This document shows positions 50,501 to 62,009 of a DNA stretch of 64,000 nt, in pieces (position 1 is the stretch's first letter; every line of letters begins with the position of its first letter). Below the pieces are notes generated by a model. It had not been told where the DNA came from. It ran no database searches and was given only the letters and a program-made list of their open reading frames with translations. The position numbers were made by a program, and so were the translations under genes. Origin of the DNA: Doris montereyensis (lineage: Eukaryota > Mollusca > Gastropoda > Nudibranchia > Dorididae); the NCBI GenBank assembly GCA_037039925.1, contig JAXRKP010000135.1, positions 40,001 through 104,000 of the forward strand, written 5' to 3'.

Positions 50501-53500
50501 TATCGTGTAATGAAAGAGATACAGTCTATTATAGTGTAATGAAAGAGATACAGTCTATTATAGTGGAATGAAAGAGATACAGTCTATGATAGTGTAATGA
50601 AAGAGATACAGTCTATGATGGTGTAATGAAAGAGATACAGTCTATATGGAATGAAAGAAATAGTCTAATGGTGGAATGAAAGAGATACAGTCTATGATGG
50701 TGGAATGAAAGAGATACAGTCTAATGGTGTAATGAAAGAGATACAGTCTATTATGGTGGAATGAAAGAGATACAGTCTATGATGGTGGAATAAAGAGATA
50801 CAGTCTATGATAGTGTAATGAAAGAGATACAGTCTATTATGAATGAAAGAGATACAGTCTATTATAGTGTAATGAAAAGATACAGTCTATTATAGTGTAA
50901 TGAAAGAGATACAGTCTATTATAGTGTAATGAAAGAGATACAGTCTATTATAGTGTAATGAAAGAGATACAATGTCTATTATAGTGTAATGAAAGAGATA
51001 CAGTCTATTATAGTGTAATGAAAGAGATACAGTCTATTATAGTGTAATGAAAGAGATACAGTCTATTATAGTGTAATGAAAGAGATACAGTCTATTATAG
51101 TGTAATGAAATTAGAATGATACAGTCTATTATAGTGTAATGAAAGAGATACAGTCTATTATAGTGTAATAATGAATTATAGTGAAATGATACAGTCTATG
51201 AATGAAAGAGATACAGTCTATTATAGTGTAATGAAAGAGATACAGTCTATGATACAGTGTAATGAAAGAGATACAGTCTATTATAGTGTAATGAAAGAGA
51301 TACAGTCTATTATAGTGTAATGAAAGAGATACAGTCTATGATGTGTAATGAAAGAGATACAGTCTAATAGTGAAATGAAAGAGATACAGTCTATTATAGT
51401 GTAATGAAAGAGATACAGTCTATGATAGTGAAATGAAAGAGATACAGTCTAATAGAAAGATAGAGATACAGTCTATTATAGTGTAATGAAAGAGATATAG
51501 TCTATTGAGTGAAATGAAAGATATAGTCTATTATAGTGGAATGAAAGAGATACAGTCTATTATAGTGAAATGAAAGAGATATAGTCTATTATAGTGTAAT
51601 GAAAGATATAGTCTATTATTATAGTGTAATGAAAGAGATACAGTCTATTATAGTGTAATGAAAGAGATACAGTCTATGATAGTTGTAATGAAAGAGATAC
51701 AGTCTATGATAGTGTAATGAAAGAGATACAGTCTATTATAGTGAAATGAAAGAGATATAGTCTATTATAGTGAAATGAAAGAGATACAGTCTATTATAGT
51801 GAAATGAAAGAGATACAGTCTAATGAATGAAAGATACAGATGACAGTCTATGATGGTGGATACAGTCTATGATAGTGGAATGAAAGAGATACAGTCTATT
51901 ATAGTGTAATTAAAGAGATACAGTCTATGAATGAATGAAAGAGATACAGTCTATTATGGAATGTGTCTAATAGTGGAATGAAAGAGATACAGTCTATGAT
52001 AGTGGAATGAAAGAGATACAGTCTATGACAGTGTAATGAAAGAGATACAGTCTATGACAGTGGAATGAAAGAGATACAGTCTATGACAGTGGAATGAAAG
52101 TGTAATGAAAATGAGATACAGTCTATGACAGTGGAATGAAAGAGATAGTGACAGTGGAATGAAAGAGATGGAATGAAAGAAATACAGTCTATGACAGTGG
52201 AATGAAAGAGATACAGTAACAGTGAAAGAGATACAGTCTATGACAGTGGATGAAAGCAGTGTCTATGAAAATGAAAGAGATACAGTCTATGACATGGAAT
52301 GAAAGAGAACATTCTATTACAGAATGAAAGAGATACAGTCTATGACAGTGGAATGACGAGATGTCTATGAAGTGGAATGAAGAGATACAGTCTATGATGG
52401 TGGAATGAAAGAGATACAGTCTATGATGGAATGAAAGAATACAGTCTATGACAGTGGAATGACGAGATACAGTCTATTAGTGGAATGACGAGATACAGTC
52501 TATGAAAATGAAAAATACAGTCTATGATAGTGGAATGAAAGAGATACAGTCTATTATAAAGTGTAATGAAAGAGATACAGTCTATTGGAATGAGTGTAAT
52601 GAAGTGGGATGAAAGATACAGTCTATGACATATATGACAGTGGAATGACGTGTCTAACAGTGAAAACAGTGGAATGATACAGTCTCTATGACAGTGGAAT
52701 GAAAGAGATACAGTCTATTATAGTGTAATGAAAGAGATACAGTCTATTGTGTAATGAAAGTGTCTATGACATTGAATGAATGAAAGATACAGTCTATGAC
52801 AGTGGAATGAAAGAGATACATTCTAATAGTGGGAATGAAAGAGATACAGTCTATGACAGTGGAATGAAAGAGATACAGTCTATGACAGTGGAATGAAAGA
52901 GATACAGTCTATGACAGTGGAATGAAAGAGATACAGTCTATTATAGTGGAATGAAAGAGATACAGTCTATGACATTGGAATGAAAGAGATACAGTCTATG
53001 ACAGTGGAATGAAAGAGATACAGTCAGTAATGAAAGAGATACAGTTAATGGAATGAAAGAGATACAGTCTATGACAGTGGAATGAAAGAGAACATTCTAT
53101 TATAGAATGAAAGAGATACAGTCTATTACATTGGAATGAAAGAGATACAGTCTATGACATTGGAATGAAAGAGATACAGTCTATGACATAATAAAGAGAT
53201 ACAGTCTATGACATTGAATGAAAGAGATACAGTCTATGACATTGAATGAAAGAGATACAGTCTATGACATTGGAATGAAAGAGATACAGTCTATGACAGT
53301 GGAATGAAAGAGATACAGATGAAGAATGAAAGAGATACAGTCTATGACAGTATGAAAGAGATACATTTGATGACAGGGGAATGAAAGAGATACATTCTAT
53401 TATAGTGTAATGAAGGAGATACAGTCTATGACAGTGGAATGAAAGAGATAGTCTATGACGGTGGAATGAAAGAGATACAGTCTATGATATTGTGACGAGA

Positions 53501-56500
53501 TATAAATGACAGAATGACGAGATACAGTCTATGACAGTGGAATGACGAGATACAGTCTATGACAGTGGAATGAAAGAGATACAGTCTATGACAGTGGAAT
53601 GAAAGAGATACAGTCTATGACAGTGGAATGAAAGAGATACAGTCTATGACATTGGAATGAAAAAGATACAGTCTATGACAGTGGAATGAAAGAGATACAG
53701 TCTATTATAGAGTAATGAAAGAGATACAGTCTACTATAGTGTAATGAAAGAGATACAGTCTACTATAGTGTACTGAAGAGATACAGTCTACTATAGTGTA
53801 CTGAAGAGATACAGTCTACTATAGTGTAATGAAGAGATACAGTCTACTATAGTGTAATGAAAGAGATACAGTCTACTATAGTGTACTGAAGAGATACAGT
53901 CTATTATCGTGTAATGAAAGAGATACAGTCTATTATCGTGTAATGAAAGAGATACAGTCTATTATAGTGTAATGAAAGAGATACAGTCTATTATAGTGTA
54001 ATGAAAGAGATACAGTCTATTCTCGTGTAATGAAAGAGATACAATCTACTATAGTGTAATGAAAGAGATACAGTCTATTATAGTGTAATGAAAGAGATAC
54101 AGTCTATGATAGTGTAATGAAAGAGATACAGTCTATGATAGTGTAATGAAAGAGATACAGTCTATGATAGTGTAATGAAAGAGATACAGTCTATGATAGT
54201 AATGAAAGAGATACAGTCTATGATAGTGTAATGAAAGAGATACAGTCTATTATAGTGTAATGAAAGAGATACAGTCTATTATAGTGTACTGAAGAGATAC
54301 AGTCTATTATCGTGTAATGAAAGAGATACAGTCTACTATAGTGTAATGAAAGACATACAGTCTATTATAGTGTAATGAAAGAGATACAGTCTATTATAGT
54401 GTAATGAAAGAGATACAGTCTATGATAGTGTAATGAAAGAGATACAGTCTATTATAGTGTAATGAAAGAGATACAGTCTATTATAGTGTAATGAAAGAGA
54501 TACAGTCTATTATAGTGTAATGAAAGAAATACAGTCTATTATAGTGTAATGAAAGAGATACAGTCTATTATAGTGTAATGAAAGAGATACAGTCTATTAG
54601 TGTAATGAAAGAAATACAGTCTATTGTAATGAAAGAGATACAGTCTATTATAGTGTAATGAAAGAGATACAGTCTATTATAGTGTAATGAAAGAGATACA
54701 GTCTATTATAGTGTAATGAAAGAGATACAGTCTATTATAGTGTAATGAAAGAGATACAGTCTATTATAGTGTAATGAAGAGATACAGTCTATTATAGTGT
54801 AATGAAAGAGATACAGTCTATTATAGTGTAATGAAAGAGATACAGTCTATTATAGTGTAATGAAAGAGATACAGTCTATTATAGTGTAATGAAAGAGATA
54901 CAGTCTATGATATTAGTGTTTAATGAAAGAGATACAGTCTATTATAGTGTAAAAGAGATGAAAATGAAAGAGATACAGTCTATGATAGTGGAATGAAAGA
55001 GATACAGTCTATGATAGTGTGGAATGAAAGAGAGTCTATTATAGTGTAATGAAAGAGATACAGTCTATTATAGTGTAATGAAAGAGATACAGTCTATGAT
55101 AGTGTAATACAGTCTAATAGTGTAATGATACAGTCTATGATAGTGGAATGAAAGAGATACAGTCTATTATAGTGGAATGAAAGAGATACAGTCTATGATA
55201 GTGGAATGAAAGAGATACAGTCTATTGTAGTGTAATGAAAGAGATACAGTCTATTATAGTGTAATGAAAGAGATACAGTCTATGATAGTGTAATGAAAGA
55301 GATACAGTCTATGATAGTGTAATGAAAGAGATACAGTCTATGATAGTGGAATGAAAGAGATACAGTCTATGATAGTGTAATGAAAGAGATACAGTCTATT
55401 GTAATGAAAGAGATACAGTGTAATGAAAGAGATACAGTCTATTATAGTGTAATGAAAGAGATACAGTCTATTATAGTGTAATGAAAGAGATACAGTCTAT
55501 TATAGTGTAATGAAAGAGATACAGTCTATTGTAGTGTAATGAAAGAGATACAGTCTATTATAGTGTAATGAAAGAGAACAGTCTATTATAGTGTACTGAA
55601 AGAGATTATATTATAGTGTAATGAAAGAGATACAGTCTATTATAGTGTAATGAAAGAGATACAGTCTATTGTAGTGTAATGAAAGAGATACAGTCTATTA
55701 TAGTGTAATGAAAGAGATACAGTCTATTATAGTGTAATGAAAGAGATACAGTCTATTATAGTGTAATGAAAATGAGATACAGTCTATTAGTGTAATGAAA
55801 GAGATGTCTAATGTGGAATGATAGATACAGTCTATTATAGTGTAATGAAAGAGATACAGTCTATTATAGTGTAATGAAAGAGATACAGTCTATTATAGTG
55901 TAATGAAAGAGATACAGTCTATTATAGTGTAATGAAAGAGATACAGTCTATTATAGTGTAATGAAGGAGATACAGTCTATTATCGTAATGAAAGAGATAC
56001 AGTCTATGATAGTGTAATGAAAGAGATACAGTCTATTATAGTGGAATGAAAGAGATACAGTCTATGATAGTGTAATGAAAGAGATACAGTCTATTATAGA
56101 TGGTGTAATGAAAAAGAGATACAGTCTATGACGGTGGAATACAGAAAGAGATACAGTCTATGATGGTGGAATGAAAGAGATACAGTCTATGATGGTGGAA
56201 TGAAAGAGATACAGTCTATGATGGTGTAATGAAAGAGATACAGTCTATGATGGTGTCTATTATAGTGTAATGAAAGAGATACAGTCTATGATGGTGGAAT
56301 GAAAGAGATACAGTCTATTATAGTGTTATGAAAGAGATACTATGTCAGTAATGAAAGAGATACAGTCTATGATGGTGGAATGAAAGAGATACAGTCTATG
56401 ATGGTGGAATGAAAAGATACAGTCTATTATAGTGTAATGTAATGAAAGAGATACAGTCTATTATAGTGTAATGAAAGAGATACAGTCTATTATAGTGTAA

Positions 56501-58343
56501 TACAGAATAGAGATACAGTCTATTAATGAGTGTAATGAAAAAGAGATACAGTCTATGATATAAAGTGTCTATGATGAATGAAAGAGATACAGTCTATTAT
56601 AGTGTAATGAAAGAGATACAGTCTATTATAGTGTAATGAAAGAGATACAGTCTATTATAGTGTAATGAAATGAGATACAGTCTATTATAGTGTAATGAAA
56701 GAGATACAGTCTACTATAGTGTAATGAAAGAGATACAGTCTATTATAGTGTAATGAAAGAGATACAGTCTATTATAGTGTAATGAAAGAGATACAGTCTA
56801 TTATAGTGTAATGAAAGAGATACAGTCTATTATAGTGTAATGAAAGAGATACAGTCTATTATAGTGTAATGAAAGAGATACAGTCTATTATAGTGTAATG
56901 AAAGAGATATAGTGTAATGAAAGGATAGTCTATTATAGTGTAATGAAAGAGATACAGTCTATTATAGTGTAATGAAAGAGATACAGTCTACTATAGTGTA
57001 ATGAAAGAGATACAGTCTATTATAGTGAAATGAAAGAGATATAGTCTATTATAGTGAAATGAAAGAGATACAGTCTATTATAGTGTAATGAAAGAGATAT
57101 AGTCTATTATAGTGTAATGAAAGAGATACAGTCTATTATAGTGTAATGAAAGAGATACAGTCTAATATAGTGTAATGAAGAGATACAGTCTATTATAGTG
57201 TAATGAAAGAGATACAGTCTATTATAGTGAAATAATGAAAGAGATACAGTCTATGATAGTGTAATGAAAGAGATACAGTCTATGATAGTGTAATGAAAGA
57301 GATACAGTCTATGATAGTGTAATGAAAGAGATACAGTCTATGATAGTGAAATGAAAGAGATACAGTCTATGATAGTGTAATGAAAGAGATACAGTCTATT
57401 ATAGTGAAATGAAAGAGATATAGTCTATTATAGTGAAATGAAAGAGATATAGTCTATTATAGTGTAATGAAAGAGATATAGTCTATTATAGTGAAATGAA
57501 AGAGATATAGTCTATTATAGTGTAATGAAAGAGATATAGTCTATTATAGTGAAATGAAAGAGATATAGTCTATTATAGTGTAATGAAAGAGATATAGTCT
57601 ATTATAGTGAAATGAAAGAGATATAGTCTATTATAGTGTGAATGAAAGAGATACAGTCTATTATAGTGTAATGAAAGAGATACAGTCTAATTAAAGAGAT
57701 ACAGTCTATGAATGTAATGAAAGAGATATAGTCTATTATAGTGAAATGAAAGAGATATAGAAATAGAAAGAAAGAGATACAGTCTATTATAGTGAAATGA
57801 AAGAGATACAGTCTATGATGGTGGAATGAAAGAGATACAGTCTATGATGGTGGAATGAAAGAGATACAGTCTATGATAGTGGAATGAAAGAGATACAGTC
57901 TATTATAGTGTAATGAAAGAGATACAGTCTATGATAGTGGAATGAAAAAGATACAGTCTATGATAGTGGAATGAAAGAGATACAGTCTATGATAGTGGAA
58001 TGAAAGAGATACAGTCTATGATAGTGGAATGAAAGAGATACAGTCTATGATAGTGGAATGAAAGAGATACAGTCTATGATAGTGGAATGAAAGAGATACA
58101 GTCTATGCTAGTGGAATGAAAGAGATACAGTCTATGATAGTGGAATGAAAGAGATACAGTCTATGATAGTGGAATGAAAGAGATACAGTCTATGATAGTG
58201 GAATGAAAGAGATACAGTCTATGATAGTGGAATGAAAGAGATACAGTCTATGATAGTGGAATGAAAGAGATACAGTCTATGATAGTGGAATGAAAGAGAT
58301 ACAGTCTATGATAGTGGAATGAAAGAGATACAGTCTATGATAG
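44465..58343. repeat. 29-bp satellite born inside the LINE ORF2, about 480 copies
   Basis: Unit of 29 bp: GAATGAAAGAGATACAG followed by TCTATGACAGTG. The first unit is the LINE's own GGAATGAAGAGATGCAG, then TCTATGACAGTG, and the last joins GGAAAGAAAGATAGC of the same ORF. Domains: TGACAGTGGAATG type at 44.5-47.9 kb, often alternating with ACATTCTATTATAGTG units; TATAGTGTAATG type at 48-51.4 kb; irregular short units at 51.4-53.5 kb; TATAGTGTAATG again at 53.7-57 kb; AGATATAGTC with GTGAAATG at 57.0-57.7 kb; very uniform TGATAGTGGAATG at 57.8-58.34 kb. Every frame has stops, so there are no ORFs. Confidence 0.98.
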
Positions 58344-59412
58344 TGGAAAGAAAGATAGCAAGAGACGACCAGGAAAAAGACTCTAATATGCAGGCCATAA
58401 CTCAGTACCAGAAAGCCTGTGCCAAAGTCAAACCTATTGTAAATAAAGCCAAACAAGAGAAAAGATCCAAAACATGCAGTGGCTTTGATCTTCGCCAAAA
58501 TGGACCTAGAGTCTGATAGCTAGTAAACCAGCTATCGGGCGATAACAGACGAACAAACCCTAAACCCTCATTAAAGAGGATAACATCAACACAACCGTTA
58601 CTTTGCCTTAGTAACCAGAGCAGAAAAACTCCAAGAAGAGGATAAAGAGCGCTTGCAGCAGCTGAAAAAGAAGGAAAGAGCTCCAACTGTCAGATTGCCA
58701 ATATTTGAGGAAGACTTCAATTGCATGAAATTTAACCACGCCCTGAAAAAACTGAAATCTAGTAAATTTCCAGGACCAGATCAAGTACATAATGAGATGA
58801 TATGTAAACTAAGTTATAAAGGAAAACAAGTATTGTTAAAACTGACCACCATGACATGGCAGGGAAGTGAAGTACCGGAAGTCTGGAGGAACGTCCAATC
58901 CTCAAGAAGACCAAAGCAGCTAATGAACTCTAGAGCTCCATGCCAATATCAATCCCATCAATGTATTGGAAAACTGACGGAAAGAATGATCAACCATCGC
59001 CTCTATTGGTACCTTGAAACCATTATTATTTAAAAACAAGCTGGATTTAAAGCAAATAGCTGCACAGACGACCAGCTGTTCAGACTAGCTTAGTGCATCC
59101 ATGACGGCTTCCAAGAGAAGAGCAACACGCTACCCGTATTTGTTGATCTACAACAAGCATATGATCGTGTGTAGAGAAAGGGTCGCTTCATCAAAATGAT
59201 GGAATTGGGAATCCATGGGAAGCTCCACCAATGGATCAAGCAGTTTCTAACGAACTGAGCAATACAAACGAAAATAAACAATGCAATTTCGTCCAATGAA
59301 GTTCTTGAAGAAGGCTTACCACAGGGTTCATCATTAATTTGCACATCGTTTCTTGTTTACATCAATAGCCTTTCGAATGTGCTCAAGTCTGAAACAACAC
59401 TATACGCAGATA
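58318..59412 (+). pseudogene. Jockey-like LINE ORF2, linker and RT half (3' of the satellite)
   Basis: Resumes the ORF2 of 43613-44500. IQSMIVERKIARDDQEK (58325-58378) continues directly from the last array unit, then ACAKVKPIVNKAKQEK and SKTCSGFDLRQNG. RT parts: FNHALKKLKSS and FPGPDQVHNEMI (about 58730-58800), CIGKLTERMINHRLYWYLE (about 58960-59020), FVDLQQAYDRV (box A, Asp retained, about 59138), ELGIHGKLHQWIK, EEGLPQGSSL (box B, about 59306) and TLYADN (box C, about 59397), where the second catalytic Asp is replaced by Asn. There the 20-bp array starts. Stops at about 59095, 59173 and 59257 and frameshifts make it inactive. Confidence 0.93.
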
Positions 59413-59972
59413 ACTTGCCCAAGCACGGCGATCGAGTGTGCCGGCCGTATGTGCTGGCCAAGCCCCGTATGTGCTGGCCCAAGTCCCGTATGTGCTGCTC
59501 AAGCCCCGTGTGTGCTGCCCAAGCACCGTATGTGCTGCCCCCCCGTATGTGCTCCCCAAGCACCCAATGTGCTGGCTAAGCACCCTATGTGCTGCCCAAG
59601 CACCGTATGTAGTGCCCAAGCAACCCTATGTGCTTCTCAAGCCCCGTATGTGCTCCCCAAGCACCCAATGTGCTGGCCAAGCACCCTATGTGCTTCCCAA
59701 GCACCGTATGTGCTGCCCAAGCACGGCGATCGAGTGTGCCGGCCGTATGTGCTGGCCAAGCCCGTATATGCTGCCCAAGAACCGTATTTGCTACTCAAGC
59801 ACCCTATGTGCTGCCCAAGAACCGTATGTGCTGCCCAAGCACCCTATGTGCTGCCTAAGCACCGTATATGCTGCCCAAGCACCGGATGTGCTGCCCAAGC
59901 ACCGTATATGCTGCCCAAGCACCAGATGTGCTGCCCAAGCACCGGATGTGCTGCCCAAGCCCCACAAGCACA
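59413..59972. repeat. 20-bp GC-rich minisatellite
   Basis: Unit of 20 bp: CACCGTATGTGCTGCCCAAG, about 28 copies with CACCCTATG, CACCCAATG and CCCCGTATG variants. It starts immediately after the LINE box C codons. AGCAC-CGTAT-GTGCT forms a small inverted repeat in each unit. A longer segment (CACGGCGATCGAGTGTGCC) is present at both about 59425 and 59723. Cys/Pro-rich ORFs of up to 209 codons are repeat-encoded. Confidence 0.95.
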
Positions 59973-60408
59973 AGGGAAGTAAATAATCGATTACTCTCAT
60001 ATTTGAGAAATTTTCTTTTATGCTTTGTACTTGTTTCTCTTTTTGTTATGATATGTTTGATGATACGGATTGAACGCAATCATACAACGTGTTCCTTATC
60101 TTTAAGTCCGTTTTGGGATTACAAATAAAATTCCAATTCATGACATCGAAATGGAACCAAAAATGAGAGTTTTTGACAATGCATAAGTTTTCCTTGTGGG
60201 GACATCACTGTTCGTATGTTTTTCATTTGAACAGACATAGGCAAGACCTGGACAAAAAATCTTTCTAAAAGTAAAAAGCAAGCCCATATTGAGAATATGA
60301 TACTACTATAAAAGGTGACACTGATACATCTTAAGGGATATCTTCAGATTCAACATTATTTCATTCCAGGTTCATAGACCTAACATTTACCAGAAAACGC
60401 ATCTGTCT
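59973..60408. other. Spacer
   Basis: Unique sequence; ACAAATAAAATTCC near 60120 includes a polyadenylation-like hexamer. No gene seen. Confidence 0.5.
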
Positions 60409-61955
60409 TAGAGCAAGATCCCAACCCACAAGCTTCTGTCCTAGAGCAAGAACTCCAACCCACAAGCTTCTTTCCTAGAGCAAGATTCCCAACCCACAAG
60501 CTTCTGTCCTAGAGCAAGATTCTCCAACCCACAAGCTTCTGTCCTAGAGCAAGATTCCCAACCCACAAGCTTCTGTCTTAGAGCAAGACCTCCAACCCAC
60601 AAGCTTCTGTCCTAGAGCAAGATTCCCAACCCACAAGCTTCTGTCCTAGAGCAAGATTCCCAACCCACAAGCTTCTGTCCTAGAGCAAGACCTCCAACCC
60701 ACAAGCTTCTGTCCTAGAGCAAGATTCCCAACCCACAAGCTTCTGTCTTAGAGCAAGATTCCCAACCCACAAGCTTCTGTTCTAGAGCAAGATTCCCAAC
60801 CCACAAGCTCTGTCCTAGGAGCAAGATTCCCAACCCACAAGCTTCTGTCCTAGAGCAAGATTCCCAACCCACAAGCTTCTGTCCTAGAGCAAGACCTCCA
60901 ACCCACAAGCTTCTGTCCTAGAGCAAGATTCCCAACCCACAAGCTTCTGTCTTAGAGCAAGATTCCCAACCCACAAGCTTCTGTCTTAGAGCAAGATTCC
61001 CAACCCACAAGCTTCTGTCTTAGAGCAAGATTCCCAACCCACAAGCTTCTGTCCTAGAGCAAGACCTCCAACCCACAAGCTTCTGTCCTAGAGCAAGATT
61101 CCCAACCCACAATCTTCTGTCTTAGAGCAAGACCCCCAGCCCACAAGCTTCTGTCCTAGAGCAAGATTCCCAACCCACAAGCTTCTGTCCTAGAGCAAGA
61201 CCTCCAACCCACAAGCTTCTGTCCTAGAGCAAGACCTCCAACCCACAAGCTTCTGTCCTAGAGCAAGACCTCCAACCCACAAGCTTCTGTCCTAGAGCAA
61301 GACCTCCAACCCACAAGCTTCTGTCCTAGAGCAAGACCTCCAACCCACAAGCTCCCTAGAGCAAGACCTCCAACCCACAAGCTTCTGTCCTAGAGCAAGA
61401 CCTTTCCCTAGAGCCCAACCCACAAGCTTCTGTCCTAGAGCAAGACCTCCAACCCACACAAGCTTCTGTCCTAGAGCAAGACCTCCAACCCACAAGCTTC
61501 TGTCCTAGAGCAAGACCTCCAACCCACAAGCTTCTGTCCTAGAGCAAGACCTCCAACCCACAAGCTTCTGTCCTAGAGCAAGACCTCCAACCCACAAGCT
61601 TCTGTCCTAGAGCAAGACCTCCAACCCACAAGCTTCTGTCCTAGAGCAAGACCCCAACCCACAAGCTTCTGTCCTAGAGCAAGACCTCCAACCCACAAGC
61701 TTCGTCTTAGAGCAAGATTCCCAACCCACAAGCTTCTGTCCTAGAGCAAGATTCCCAACCCACAAGCTTCTGTCTTAGAGCAAGATTCCCAACCCACAAG
61801 CTTCTGTCCTAGAGCAAGATTCCAACCCACAAGCTTCTGTCCTAGAGCAAGATCCAACCCACAAGCTCCCAGAGCAAGACCTCCAACCCACAAGCTTCTG
61901 TCCTAGAGCAAGACCTCCAAGACAAGACTCCAACCCTCCAACAAGCTTCTGCATC
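60409..61955. repeat. 34-bp minisatellite with a HindIII site per unit
   Basis: Unit of 34 bp: CCCACAAGCTTCTGTCCTAG followed by AGCAAGATTCCCAA, about 45 copies. Two interleaved forms are AGATTCCCAA and AGACCTCCAA. The first type is frequent at 60.4-61.15 kb, the second runs almost uninterrupted from 61.2 to 61.7 kb, and the two mix at the end. AAGCTT is present in nearly all units. Short deletions cluster at 61.35-61.41 and 61.85-61.95 kb. Confidence 0.96.
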
Positions 61956-62009
61956 ACACCGGGTGGCACGCCTTGTAGAACTAAGTCTATTGTACAAAGT
62001 TTTCAGTGA
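61956..62009. other. Junction between two arrays
   Basis: About 50 bp of unique sequence (ACACCGGGTGGCACGCC onward) separating the 34-bp and 43-bp arrays. Confidence 0.6.

Noticed and set aside
58277..58790. Minus-strand ORFs of 60-94 codons
   Set aside because: Antisense to the LINE linker and RT on the plus strand.
59353..59986. Cys/Pro-rich ORFs of up to 209 codons (CAAQAPYVLPKH repeats)
   Set aside because: Encoded by the 20-bp array in all three frames over 60 bp; the start lies in a decayed LINE.
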